Source of the DNA: Thiobacillus sp.
GTDB lineage: Bacteria; Pseudomonadota; Gammaproteobacteria; Burkholderiales; Thiobacillaceae
Reading direction: 5' to 3'
DNA: 64,000 nucleotides
Assembly (NCBI GenBank): GCA_030680405.1
Contig: JAUXVT010000006.1
Location: 1 to 64,000 of the forward strand
The notes beneath the pieces are model-generated. The model did no database searches. It was not told the DNA's origin and saw only the letters and a program-made list of their open reading frames with translations. How positions within the stretch are numbered: the stretch's first letter is position 1; the number at the start of each line of letters is the position of its first letter. This document shows, in pieces, positions 20,076 to 29,006 of the stretch. The position numbers and the translations under genes are program-made.

Positions 20076-20170
20076 CGCTGCCTGCCTGTAACCCTACGCC
20101 CGCAGGGGTGTAAACCCCAGACGCCCGGGCGATAATTCATTGGTTTGTCACCGCATTTTAAGCTCACATC

Positions 20171-21208
20171 ATGCCGTACCAGGTCACCATCCAGCCCAGC
20201 GGGCACCAGTTCACCGTCGAGGACCACGAAACCATCCTCGAAGCCGCGCTGCGCGAGGGCTTTTCGCTGCCCTACGGCTGCCGCAACGGCGCCTGCGGCT
20301 CTTGCAAGGGCAGGGTATTGTCCGGCCAGCTCGACTACGGCGTCTATCAACCCAACGCGCTGAAGGATGCGGAAAAGGCCCAGGGGCGTGCGCTGTTCTG
20401 CCGCGCCAGGCCCCTATCCGACCTGACCATCGAAGCCAAGGAAATCGGCGCCGCCAAGGACATCGTGGTGAAGACACTGCCGTGCCGGGTGGAAAAGCTG
20501 GAAAAGCGCGCCGACAATGTGATGGTGATGAAGATCAAGCTGCCCGCCAACGAACGCCTGCAATTTCTCGCCGGGCAATACATCGATTTCCAGCTGAAGG
20601 ACGGCAAATCGCGCAGCTATTCACTCGCCAACCCGCCGCACGACGGCGCGCTGCTGGAACTGCATATCCGTCACCTGCCCGGCGGCCTGTTCTCCGACCA
20701 GGTGTTTTCCACCCTGAAGGAACGCGACATCCTGCGTCTTAAAGGCCCGCTGGGCAGCTTCTTCATCCGCGAGGATTCCGACAAGCCAATGATCTTCATC
20801 GCCGGCGGCACCGGCTTTGCACCGGTCAAGGGCATGCTGGAACATGCGTTTGCCGCGCACATGGATCGCGAAATGGTGCTGTACTGGGGGGTGCGTTCGC
20901 TGAAGGATCTGTACATGGCCGAACTGCCGCAGCAGTGGGTGGCCGAGCATCCGAATTTCAGCTTCATCCCGGTGCTGTCCAACCCGGAGCAGGGCGACCC
21001 GTGGCAGGGGCGCACCGGCTTCGTGCACGAGGCGGTGATGGCCGACTTTGCCAATTTGTCGGGCTATCAGGTGTATGCCTGCGGCACGCCGATCATGGTG
21101 GACCGCGCACGCGATGCGTTCACGCAAACGCGCGGCCTGCCCGAGGATGCGTTTTTTGCTGATTCCTTCGTCTACGCGGCGGACGCCGAGATCGCGCCCG
21201 CCGCCTGA
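20171..21208 (+). CDS. [2Fe-2S] ferredoxin-NAD(P)H reductase (CDP-6-deoxy-delta-3,4-glucoseen reductase family)
   Basis: This 345-aa electron transfer protein has an N-terminal plant-type ferredoxin domain with cluster ligands Cys37, Cys42, Cys45 and Cys77. FAD binding (RSYSLANPPHDG) and NAD(P)H binding (IFIAGGTGFAPVKGML) domains follow. Homologues are often annotated as the glucoseen reductase of dideoxysugar synthesis. In this group of bacteria the gene stands outside sugar loci, as here, so a general reductase for an unknown oxygenase or radical enzyme is equally likely. Confidence 0.88.
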   Translation: MPYQVTIQPSGHQFTVEDHETILEAALREGFSLPYGCRNGACGSCKGRVLSGQLDYGVYQPNALKDAEKAQGRALFCRARPLSDLTIEAKEIGAAKDIVVKTLPCRVEKLEKRADNVMVMKIKLPANERLQFLAGQYIDFQLKDGKSRSYSLANPPHDGALLELHIRHLPGGLFSDQVFSTLKERDILRLKGPLGSFFIREDSDKPMIFIAGGTGFAPVKGMLEHAFAAHMDREMVLYWGVRSLKDLYMAELPQQWVAEHPNFSFIPVLSNPEQGDPWQGRTGFVHEAVMADFANLSGYQVYACGTPIMVDRARDAFTQTRGLPEDAFFADSFVYAADAEIAPAA

Positions 21209-21218
21209 CATCAATGGA

Positions 21219-21236
21219 GCGAGCTTTACAGCTCGC
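21219..21236. terminator. Short stem-loop between convergent genes
   Basis: GCGAGCT, loop TTAC, AGCTCGC is a perfect seven-bp stem placed between the reductase stop and the DUF302 gene, including that gene's stop codon. It is a plausible weak bidirectional terminator; the T tract is short. Confidence 0.45.
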
Positions 21237-21744
21237 CTTTGGCGCCCGCCTGCATGATTTCGAGCAGCGAATTACGCACCGCGTTGATGCGGTCTTTCAG
21301 CGCCTGCGGCACGCTCTTTTCCTTCGCTATCGCATCGACATTCACGTCCATCATCACCAGCCAGCCCTGACCGCTGGCGTCCTCGATCAAAGCGATGCGG
21401 CACGGCATGTACACGGCAAAATCCAGATTCAGTTCGATCAGTTCCTTGGCGGTGACGGCGTCGCAAAACTGGAAGATGGTGATGGTGCGCTGCGGCTTCC
21501 CGGTGACCGCTTCCACCTGTTTGGACAGTGGGAGCTCCGCCACCAGCTGCAGATTCAGCGCATTGGCACGCAAGCGCATCGATTCGGCCGCCTCACTCAT
21601 GCTGACGCTGCGATCGATGGCCACCTTGTAAACGTCGGTCTGCGCCGTCTGTTTGGCCTTGGGCGCTGCGGCCCAGCTGGCGGGTGCAGACAGCAGCAAC
21701 GTGCTCAGCACGACACCGAGTACGGAAAAAAAAGTCGGGCGCAT
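21226..21744 (-). CDS. DUF302 domain protein with signal peptide
   Basis: This 172-aa secreted protein starts MRPTFFSVLGVVLSTLLLSA and has a cleavage site near SWA-AAP. I prefer the ATG at 21744 because AGAGGAA lies about eight bases upstream; the ATG at 21765 has no ribosome site. The mature part has the DUF302 look (AEELPL-type core, TIFQFCDAVTAKELIELN, YMPCRIALIEDASGQGWLVMMDVN). The family is thought to be a periplasmic small-molecule or metal-linked fold; the true function is unknown. Monocistronic. Confidence 0.8.
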   Translation of the reverse strand: MRPTFFSVLGVVLSTLLLSAPASWAAAPKAKQTAQTDVYKVAIDRSVSMSEAAESMRLRANALNLQLVAELPLSKQVEAVTGKPQRTITIFQFCDAVTAKELIELNLDFAVYMPCRIALIEDASGQGWLVMMDVNVDAIAKEKSVPQALKDRINAVRNSLLEIMQAGAKGEL

Positions 21745-21847
21745 GGAAGTATTCCTCTTGAGCATTAGAAAACTCTAATAATACATGCTGCGCAGTGGCA
21801 CGACCCACTCAAGCGTACCCGTCTGCAGCGGGGGATGCCCTAAAACC

Positions 21848-23020
21848 TTACTGCGCGCGGTACAGCGCCAGCGCCTTTTGATAATGCCGGCAGGCTTCGC
21901 CGGGCTGGCCGCTCTGGGTCTTGAGCTCGGCCATGCGGATGTGGCCTTCTGCGCTGGGCGCGATGGCGAGACTGGCTTCCAGATAGCTCTGCGCCTTGCC
22001 CCAAAGTTGCTGCACGCTGCACAGCTGCGCCAGCGTCAGCAGCAACTGCGCGTCGCGTGGCTGCGCGTGCAGCCATTTTTCGGCTTGTTCGATCTGCCGC
22101 GTCGGGCTGCTGCCACGCACCTCGCCGTACAGTGCCACCAGGTCTTCGTGCCATTCGCGCTTGAGCGCGGCTTCCATCACGTCGAGCGCAGTGTCGTGGC
22201 CGCCGCGCTGCATGAAGGCATGGGCGGCCGCGCGTGCGACGAATGCATCGGCCTTGAAATCGGCCGGGATTTTCTTCCAGTATTCCAGCAGCGCGCGGTC
22301 ATCCTCGGCACGTCGCTTCAAATTCTCCGCGTAGGCCTTACGGCGCACCTGCGTGGCAACGCCGGATTCCAGCGCATTGCTACGCGTCAGCACGTCGAGC
22401 AACTTGTCGACCTCGTCCCACTGACCGGTCAGCTGACGCACTTTCAACTCAAGGCGCAGCAAGGCGGTGTGTTGCGGTGCGATGGCTTTGGCGGACTGGA
22501 TTGCGATCAGCGCGCCGGTGGCATCCTTCATGTCCAGACGGGCTTCTGCATCGAAAAGCAGCGCCGCGAGTTCGGCGCCGTGCTCGGCGGCTTCCTGAAG
22601 GTGGCGCTCGCGTTGCGGAACCGCGCGCATTTCCTGTGCGGCGCGCGCCGCCAGCACGCGCGCCAGCCCGAGCCGGGGATCGTCGCCCTGCCATTGTCCG
22701 AGCGACTGCTCGGCATCCTGATAGCGATATTCGGTATACGCTTTGAGGCCGCCGACAAAGTTTTCGTCACGCTTTTTGGCGGCACGGCGTTCGCGCTGTT
22801 CGCGCACGATGCTGGGCAGATTGAGCGTGAGCATGGCCAGCCGCAGCAGCACGACGCCGCCCACCACCAGGCCGACCAGCATCAGCACGAAGCTGATGAA
22901 GGAGATTTCCATCCGCCACGGCGGATATACCAGCACCACATACCCCGGGTCGTAGCGCCCGGCCATCGCCAGCGCGACGGCCAGCACCGCGACGACGAGA
23001 AACGAGATCAACCAGCGCAT
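21848..23020 (-). CDS. hemY: HemY-type TPR membrane protein
   Basis: This 390-aa inner-membrane protein of the haem operon has two N-terminal helices, residues 1-20 (WLISFLVVAVLAVALAMAG) and about 38-60 (FISFVLMLVGLVVGGVVLLR). A long helical part with TPR-type repeats follows. Proteobacterial HemY is not the Gram-positive oxidase of the same name; its role in haem synthesis is still undefined. The ATG overlaps the hemX stop by one base (TAATG), so it is translationally coupled. Confidence 0.92.
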   Translation of the reverse strand: MRWLISFLVVAVLAVALAMAGRYDPGYVVLVYPPWRMEISFISFVLMLVGLVVGGVVLLRLAMLTLNLPSIVREQRERRAAKKRDENFVGGLKAYTEYRYQDAEQSLGQWQGDDPRLGLARVLAARAAQEMRAVPQRERHLQEAAEHGAELAALLFDAEARLDMKDATGALIAIQSAKAIAPQHTALLRLELKVRQLTGQWDEVDKLLDVLTRSNALESGVATQVRRKAYAENLKRRAEDDRALLEYWKKIPADFKADAFVARAAAHAFMQRGGHDTALDVMEAALKREWHEDLVALYGEVRGSSPTRQIEQAEKWLHAQPRDAQLLLTLAQLCSVQQLWGKAQSYLEASLAIAPSAEGHIRMAELKTQSGQPGEACRHYQKALALYRAQ

Positions 23021-24066
23021 TACGGATTCCCCTTGTAGGCGTCGAGCGCGGCGAGGCTGGCGTCGATACCGGGCAATTTTTGGGCGACCTGCAGGCTGGC
23101 CAGGCGCTTGATCTCCTTGAGCGCGGCGGCGACGCCGGCGTCGCGCGTATTGAAGTAGCGATTCAACATCTCCGACACCCCCTGCAGGTCGGCCTGGAAC
23201 GCCGCCTGGTCCTGCGCCAGCAGCGCCAGCCGCGCCGACAGCAGGCGCAGGCGCAGATTCTCGCGCAGGAAGTAGGCCTGATCAGGCGGCAGCAGCACCG
23301 CCTCGTTGCCATCGACGCGGCGGAGCTGCACCAGGCGCTTCAACTCGGCCCACAGTTCCTGGCCGATGTCGGTGGCACGGCCGCGGGCACGCGGCGCCGG
23401 CGCCGCTTCGGAAACCTGCGCGCTGGCCAGCGGCCAGCTGGCATGGCGCGCCACCAGCGCCTCGATGCGCGCGCTGGCGCCCACTTCGTCGAGCGAGGGC
23501 ACCTCACGCAGCCTGGCCAGGTCGGTCGCAATCGCGCGGCGCAGCGCAGTGAACTGCGGCTTATCGAGGCGCTGCAGACGGGTGTCCGCGCCTTCCAGCG
23601 CAATGATCGCGGCCTTGACGTTGCCTGCCAGCTGCAACTGCTGCGCGGCAGTCAGCAGCACCTGCTCGATTTCGGCCAGCGCCCACTGGTCGCGCCCCTG
23701 CGACAGATCCTTGTAAAGCGCTTCGAGCGAAAGCTGCTGTTGCTGCGACGTCGCCATCTGGCTTTCGATGTGGGCGACCTTTTCGCTGACCTGCCGCATC
23801 GCATCGTCGGCATTGCGTGCCAGCAGGCGGGTTTCACTGACCTCCTTGCCGGTTTCGGCAAGCCGGCGTCCGAGCTCGGTCTTCAGGTCGCGGATGCGTT
23901 CGCGGCTGTCGGACCACGACCACACAGCCGCAGCCAGCGCCAGCACGGCCACCAACATGGCGACCAGCGCCACCGGCGAGGTGGGGGGGTGCGCGCCTGC
24001 TCGAACAGGCGCGGCGGCAGGCTGAGCCGTGGACTGGGGAACGGACGTTTCGGGCGTGTCATTCAT
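23020..24066 (-). CDS. hemX: HemX, uroporphyrin-III C-methyltransferase-like membrane protein
   Basis: This 348-aa protein has a Pro/Ala-rich cytoplasmic N-terminus, one membrane helix near residues 31-50 (LVAMLVAVLALAAAVWSW) and a large coiled-coil periplasmic domain. The domain includes WALAEIEQVLLTAAQQLQLAG, which is typical of HemX. Despite the family label it has no methyltransferase site. It lies between hemD and hemY and overlaps hemD by four bases. Confidence 0.92.
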   Translation of the reverse strand: MNDTPETSVPQSTAQPAAAPVRAGAHPPTSPVALVAMLVAVLALAAAVWSWSDSRERIRDLKTELGRRLAETGKEVSETRLLARNADDAMRQVSEKVAHIESQMATSQQQQLSLEALYKDLSQGRDQWALAEIEQVLLTAAQQLQLAGNVKAAIIALEGADTRLQRLDKPQFTALRRAIATDLARLREVPSLDEVGASARIEALVARHASWPLASAQVSEAAPAPRARGRATDIGQELWAELKRLVQLRRVDGNEAVLLPPDQAYFLRENLRLRLLSARLALLAQDQAAFQADLQGVSEMLNRYFNTRDAGVAAALKEIKRLASLQVAQKLPGIDASLAALDAYKGNP

Positions 24067-24836
24067 GGGTTGTTCCTGAACCAGTTAATCAGGCCGTCTA
24101 CCAGGCCCGCATCGCCACCCGGCGTGGCGATGACGTGTGCAATACCGAAGCGGCGGGCCGCTTCGGCGATTTTCGCATGCGGGGCGAAAAGTGGGGTACG
24201 CGACAGCAGCAGCATGCCCGCCTCGCCGAGCATCGTCGCCAGATTGTGCAGCGTTTCCGCGCTGGTGACGGTCACCGCGTCGATCCCGCCCGTTCGCCAG
24301 CGCGCCAGCAGCGGCGCGGCATCCACCTGCGGCCGCACGCGCCGGTAGCATTCCATGAAATCCACCCGGGCGCCGCGCGCGGCAAGCGCATCGGCCAGCA
24401 GCGCACGGCCGCCGACGCCGCGCACGATCACCACCCGCTTGCCGGAGACATCCGCCAGTTGCGGCAGCGCCAGCAGCGCTTCGCTGTCCTGGCCGTCCGG
24501 CGTGATGATGCCGCTGACGCCCTGCGCCTGCGCCTGCAGCGCGCGCGCGGTGCCGGGCCCGACGGCAAAAACCCAGATGGCGTCGGGCAGCGCACCGCCG
24601 GCACGGATCGCAGCCATGCCGAACTGCGCCGCATTGGGGCTGATGAAAATCGCAATGTCGGCCTCGGCCAGTTGTGCGAGCGGCACGCTCAAAGCGTCCG
24701 GCGGCACCGCCTCGATGTCGAGCGCGGGAAACTCGAACGCCGTGCCGCCCGCCGCACGGATCGCCTGCGCCAGCGCCGCCGCCTGGTGGGCGGGTCGCGT
24801 CACCAGCACGGTGCGTCCCGCCAGCGGTCCGCTCAT
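24063..24836 (-). CDS. hemD: HemD, uroporphyrinogen-III synthase
   Basis: This 257-aa enzyme closes hydroxymethylbilane to uroporphyrinogen III with ring D inversion. Family features are [56 protein letters not shown] and [12 protein letters not shown]. The two-lobed length is typical. It overlaps hemC upstream and hemX downstream by ATGA junctions, so the four genes form one tightly coupled operon. Confidence 0.94.
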   Translation of the reverse strand: MSGPLAGRTVLVTRPAHQAAALAQAIRAAGGTAFEFPALDIEAVPPDALSVPLAQLAEADIAIFISPNAAQFGMAAIRAGGALPDAIWVFAVGPGTARALQAQAQGVSGIITPDGQDSEALLALPQLADVSGKRVVIVRGVGGRALLADALAARGARVDFMECYRRVRPQVDAAPLLARWRTGGIDAVTVTSAETLHNLATMLGEAGMLLLSRTPLFAPHAKIAEAARRFGIAHVIATPGGDAGLVDGLINWFRNNP

Positions 24837-25753
24837 GCAGGAAGCGCGTCGAGAATGGCGCGCGCGCCCTGCGCCAGCAGCTTGTCGGCAAGCGCCTGGC
24901 CGACCGCTTCGGGGTCGCGCACGTCGCCTTCGGCGCGATCATGAATAAAGCCGCTGCCGTCCGGATTCGCCACGAAACCGTTCAGCACCAGCCGTCCGTC
25001 CTGCAGCACCGCGTGCGCGCCCAGCGGCACCTGGCAGCTGCCGCCCAGCACGCGGCTGACCTGGCGTTCGGCGCGCACGCAGGCGGCGGTTTCGGCATGG
25101 TTGAGCGCGCCCAGCATGGCGGCCACTTCGGGATTGCCGCTGCGAATCTCGATGCCGAGCGCGCCTTGGCCGGCGGCGGGGATGCTGTCCTCCACGCTGA
25201 GCAGGCTCTTGATGCGCCCGCCCAGGCCGAGCCGCTTCAGGCCGGCGGCGGCAAGCAGGATCGCGTCGAACTGGCCTTCGTCGAGTTTTTTCAGTCGCGT
25301 GCCGACGTTGCCGCGCAGCGGCTTCACAGTGAGGTGCGGGTAGCGTGCGCGCAGCTGCGCTTCGCGGCGCAGGCTGGAGGTGCCGACCACGCTGCCGGGC
25401 GGCAGGTCGGACAAGCGTTCGTAGCGGTTCGACACGAAAGCGTCGCGCGGGTCTTCGCGCTCGCCGATCACCGCCAGCTCGAACCCCGGCGGCAGTTCCA
25501 TCGGCACGTCCTTCATCGAATGCACCGCCAGATCGGCCTGTCCCGCTTCCAGCGCGACTTCGAGTTCCTTGACAAACAGGCCCTTGCCGCCGACTTTGGA
25601 CAGCGTGACATCGAGGATCTGGTCGCCGCGCGTGGTCATGCCCAGAATGTTCACCGTGCAGCCGGGATGCAGCGCGCGCAGGCGGTCGCGGATATGCTCC
25701 GCCTGCCACATGGCAAGGGCACTTTCACGGGAGGCAATGGTCAGGGTATGCAT
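24833..25753 (-). CDS. hemC: HemC, porphobilinogen deaminase (hydroxymethylbilane synthase)
   Basis: This 306-aa enzyme polymerises four porphobilinogens on a dipyrromethane cofactor. The cofactor-binding cysteine is Cys240 ([10 protein letters not shown]). Other motifs are [41 protein letters not shown] and [12 protein letters not shown]. The start is the ATG at 25753 ([11 protein letters not shown]); the frame stays open 23 codons further upstream but that part is not conserved-looking. First gene of the haem operon; divergent from the thioredoxin-fold gene with a shared 90-base control region. Confidence 0.95.
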   Translation of the reverse strand: MHTLTIASRESALAMWQAEHIRDRLRALHPGCTVNILGMTTRGDQILDVTLSKVGGKGLFVKELEVALEAGQADLAVHSMKDVPMELPPGFELAVIGEREDPRDAFVSNRYERLSDLPPGSVVGTSSLRREAQLRARYPHLTVKPLRGNVGTRLKKLDEGQFDAILLAAAGLKRLGLGGRIKSLLSVEDSIPAAGQGALGIEIRSGNPEVAAMLGALNHAETAACVRAERQVSRVLGGSCQVPLGAHAVLQDGRLVLNGFVANPDGSGFIHDRAEGDVRDPEAVGQALADKLLAQGARAILDALPA

Positions 25754-25843
25754 GGCGGTAAAAATGGACTGTTTGATTTGGCAAAGAATGACGCGACACT
25801 CACGGCCATGACGTATCCGCATCCACCTGAAGGGACGACATCA

Positions 25844-26326
25844 ATGAGGCGACTGATCGCAGCCTGGCCCTTGATTTTAGCATGGGGCCTGACGCTGCCC
25901 GGCGCAGCCAGCGCGGCAGGCGGCCTGGTTCACGCGAAGAATTTCCAGGCCGACGCGCGCACTGCCGCCCAGCGCCGGGTGCCCATCATGGTGCTGTTCA
26001 CCAGCCCCAGCTGCCCGTATTGCGAACAGGTCAAGCGCGAATACCTGGTGCCCATGCACAAGGATCGGGCCAACCGCAGCCGCGTCATCATCCGCGAAGT
26101 CACCGTCGATGCCACGACACCGCTGACCGGGTTCGATGGCAAGCCCACCACCGAAGGCGCGTTCGCCGCTACCCACAAGGTGTTCTTGGTGCCCACCGTC
26201 ATGGTGCTCGACACCCACGGTGTTGAGGCCAGCGAGGCCATCGTCGGCCTGCTGATTCCGGACTACTACTTCGGTTATCTGGAAGCTGCCATCGACGAAG
26301 GCCTGCGCAAAGTGCGCGGCAAATAG
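25844..26326 (+). CDS. Secreted thioredoxin-fold protein (SoxW-like)
   Basis: This 160-aa protein has an N-terminal signal peptide (cleavage near SAA-GGL) and a CxxC active site in TSPSCPYCEQVKREYL. The cis-Pro loop is VFLVPTVMVLD. The start ATG at 25844 follows GAAGGGA; the much longer open frame upstream is antisense to hemC and is not coding. It looks like a periplasmic thiol reductase of the SoxW/DsbE-like type. DsbD (16.2-18.5 kb) could supply electrons. Substrate unknown. Confidence 0.8.
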   Translation: MRRLIAAWPLILAWGLTLPGAASAAGGLVHAKNFQADARTAAQRRVPIMVLFTSPSCPYCEQVKREYLVPMHKDRANRSRVIIREVTVDATTPLTGFDGKPTTEGAFAATHKVFLVPTVMVLDTHGVEASEAIVGLLIPDYYFGYLEAAIDEGLRKVRGK

Positions 26327-26417
26327 ACAAATAGAATATCGCTGCACCCAGCCCCCAATCAGCCACACACGAAACCGCACGGGACGCTAAAATTCCCGCC
26401 ATGCAGGGAGCGCCCAC

Positions 26418-27059
26418 ATGAAAACCCTCTTGGCCGACGATCACCCGCTTATGCGCGAGGGGGTGCGGCAGGTGTTATCGCAGCTGGAGCCCACAGTCGA
26501 GATCATCGACGCCCACGATTACCTCAGCCTGTTTGCGCAAACCGCCGCGCACGCCGATCTCGATCTGGCACTGGTCGATCTGAACATGCCGGGTTTTGTC
26601 GGCATGCAGGGCATCGCGCAGTACCGCAGCCGCTTTCCCGATATTCCGCTGGTGGTGCTGTCGGCGTCGGAATCGCCACACGACATTCGCAGCGCGCTGG
26701 AAACCGGCGCGCTCGGCTACATTCCAAAAGCCACCTCCACCGCAGGGATGCTGGCCGCGTTGAGGCAGGTGCTGGCGGGTGACCTCTATGTGCCGGCCTG
26801 CCTGGACAACAGCCTTGCCGGCCTGCACACGGTGGGCCCCGCCGACTTCGAGGCGCTGCAGCACAGCGGTCTGACGGCACGCCAGCTTGAAGTGGCGCTT
26901 CTGCTGGCGCAGGGCTGCGCCAACAAGGCCATCGCCGGCATGCTGGCGATGTCGGAGGGTACGGTGAAGGTGCACATTGCCGCAATTTTCCGCGCCTTTG
27001 GCGTCGCCAATCGAACCGAAGCCGTGCTTGCCATTCAGCGGCTGACCCACGCCTCGTGA
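26418..27059 (+). CDS. LuxR/NarL-family response regulator
   Basis: This 213-aa transcription factor has a receiver with Asp7-Asp8 and phospho-acceptor Asp54 (LALVDLNMPG). The C-terminal helix-turn-helix covers about residues 150-210 (LTARQLEVALLLAQG; SEGTVKVHIAAIFRAFGV). It overlaps the hybrid kinase gene by four bases (GTGA), so the two make a cognate pair. Target genes are not visible; the neighbours mpl and the polysaccharide locus are candidates only by position. Confidence 0.9.
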   Translation: MKTLLADDHPLMREGVRQVLSQLEPTVEIIDAHDYLSLFAQTAAHADLDLALVDLNMPGFVGMQGIAQYRSRFPDIPLVVLSASESPHDIRSALETGALGYIPKATSTAGMLAALRQVLAGDLYVPACLDNSLAGLHTVGPADFEALQHSGLTARQLEVALLLAQGCANKAIAGMLAMSEGTVKVHIAAIFRAFGVANRTEAVLAIQRLTHAS

Positions 27060-28987
27060 ATTTCCTGCGTGCCCTGTTCAACCGTATGTCGCTTTCCAGC
27101 ATCCGCAGCCGGATGCTGGTGATTGCGCTGCTGCCCGCCCTGCTGACCGAATTCGGGATGGTGGCCTACTTCTCCACCCAGGCCCTCGCCACCGCCGAAG
27201 ATGCACTGCATGCGCGCGCCACCAACGCGGCCCGCCACTTGGCAGATGCCTTGCCCTATGCGCTGGCCAGCGGCGACACGGCACGGATGGATGCGCTGCT
27301 CAAAACCGAGGCTGAAAACAGCCAGCTGGCCTTTGCCCGCGTGTCCGACGCACGCGGGCAGATCGTCGCCAGCACGAGCGACAGCTTGCGCGCAGCCCTC
27401 CTGGATGATCATTACGGGCAACGCACCGAGATTCGTTTGCCCGTCGCCGATTTCAGCGACGACCCCCTGTACGCCGCCAGCGCCGCCCCACTCAACGAGC
27501 TGCTGGGGCGTGCGGAAGTCGGGGTATCGCTCGATCAAATCGGCGCGTTCAAGCGCGACACCCTGATCCACGCCGCGCTGCTGATGCTGGTGGCCCTGGC
27601 GCTCACCGGCGCGCTTGCGTGGTGGCTGTCCAACCGGCTGGCCGGGCAGCTGCGCCATGTCGGACAGGTGGTGGGGCGGCTGGCGTGCGACGACCTCACG
27701 GTGCGCACGCAACTGCCGCCGCAAGGCGAAGTCGGCGTGCTGGCCACCGGGGTGAACAACATGGCCGAAGCGTTGCAAACGCATCGTGGCGAACTGGAAA
27801 AACGCATCCGCGAGGCCACCGCCGGTCTCGCCGCGAAAAAGGACATGGCCGAGCGCGCCAACCAGGCCAAGTCGCGCTTCTTTGCCGCAGCCAGCCACGA
27901 CCTGCGACAGCCGCTGCACGCGCTGTCGCTGTTTGTCGCCGCGCTGAAGGCGCGCAATCACCAAACCGAAGCGCAAACCCTGATCGACAACATCGAAGCC
28001 TCCACCGCGGCGATGGAACTGCTGTTCAATGCGCTGCTGGATATTTCGCGGCTGGATGCAGGTACCATCGAGGTGCATCCGGTGCATTTCTCGCTGCAGC
28101 AAATGCTGCTCGACCTCGACCACCAGTTCAGTGCGCTGGCGGCGGAAAAGCAGCTGCGGCTGCGTTTTCGCCCGTGCGACGTTACGCTGTACAGCGACCC
28201 GCTGCTGATCGAGCGCATCCTGGTCAACCTGATCGCCAACGCCATTCGCTACACCGACGACGGCGGCGTGCTGGTGGCCTGCCGCCGTCGCGGCCGCATG
28301 ATGTGCATCAGCGTGATCGACACCGGGCGCGGCATCCCGCCCGATCAGCAGGAAAGCGTGTTCCACGAATTCGTCCAGCTGCACAACCCGGCGCGCGACC
28401 GCAGCAAGGGACTGGGGCTGGGGCTTGCCATCGTGTCGCGCCTGGGGCGGCTGCTGGGACACCGGGTGGACTTGCGCTCGCGCCCGGACCACGGCTCGAC
28501 GCTCAGCATCGACGTGCCGTGCGGCGACACCCAGCGGATCCAGCCGTCCACCGTCGCCAGCCCATCCGGCCCAATCCCGGACGACGCACTGGTGCTGCTG
28601 GTGGACGACGAAAGCGCGATCCTGCGCGGCATGGCCGAGCTGTTCGACAACTGGAATATCGACCTGGTTACCGCGCACAGCGCTGAAGAGGCCGTGCAAT
28701 GGCTCGACAGCCTCGCCCGCGTGCCCGATGTCATCGTGTCGGACTACCGCCTGCCCGACGACACCGACGGCATCGAAGTCATCACCCGGCTGCGGCAAAA
28801 ATATGGCCGCGACATTCCCGCCATCCTGGTCACCGGCGACACCGCGCCCGACACCATCCTGCGCATCAGCCGGGCCGGCTTTCCGCTGCTGCACAAGCCG
28901 CTGCGCCCCGCCAAACTGCGCGCCCTGCTCACCCACCTGATCCAGCAGGCGCGCACCCCGCTGTGGGATAATCCGCGCCAAACCTGA
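27056..28987 (+). CDS. Hybrid sensor histidine kinase
   Basis: This 643-aa membrane kinase has a first helix near residues 22-42, a periplasmic sensor of about 130 residues, a second helix near 167-190 (LIHAALLMLVALALTGALAW) and a HAMP region. HisKA follows with phospho-His281 (AASHDLRQPLHALS), then the HATPase (NLIANAIRYTDDGG; DTGRGIPPDQQ; GLGLGLAIVSRLG) and a C-terminal receiver with Asp563 (VIVSDYRLPDD). The GTG start overlaps the regulator stop. The C-terminal receiver and the lack of an Hpt domain resemble the RpfC/Ahk group without its last module. Confidence 0.9.
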   Translation: MNFLRALFNRMSLSSIRSRMLVIALLPALLTEFGMVAYFSTQALATAEDALHARATNAARHLADALPYALASGDTARMDALLKTEAENSQLAFARVSDARGQIVASTSDSLRAALLDDHYGQRTEIRLPVADFSDDPLYAASAAPLNELLGRAEVGVSLDQIGAFKRDTLIHAALLMLVALALTGALAWWLSNRLAGQLRHVGQVVGRLACDDLTVRTQLPPQGEVGVLATGVNNMAEALQTHRGELEKRIREATAGLAAKKDMAERANQAKSRFFAAASHDLRQPLHALSLFVAALKARNHQTEAQTLIDNIEASTAAMELLFNALLDISRLDAGTIEVHPVHFSLQQMLLDLDHQFSALAAEKQLRLRFRPCDVTLYSDPLLIERILVNLIANAIRYTDDGGVLVACRRRGRMMCISVIDTGRGIPPDQQESVFHEFVQLHNPARDRSKGLGLGLAIVSRLGRLLGHRVDLRSRPDHGSTLSIDVPCGDTQRIQPSTVASPSGPIPDDALVLLVDDESAILRGMAELFDNWNIDLVTAHSAEEAVQWLDSLARVPDVIVSDYRLPDDTDGIEVITRLRQKYGRDIPAILVTGDTAPDTILRISRAGFPLLHKPLRPAKLRALLTHLIQQARTPLWDNPRQT

Positions 28988-29006
28988 CCCCTGACCCCTC
29001 AAGATC

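Noticed and set aside
24674-25843. Long rightward open frame upstream of the thioredoxin-fold gene
   Set aside because: It is antisense to hemC and the end of hemD; only the part from 25844 has a signal peptide, ribosome site and domain.
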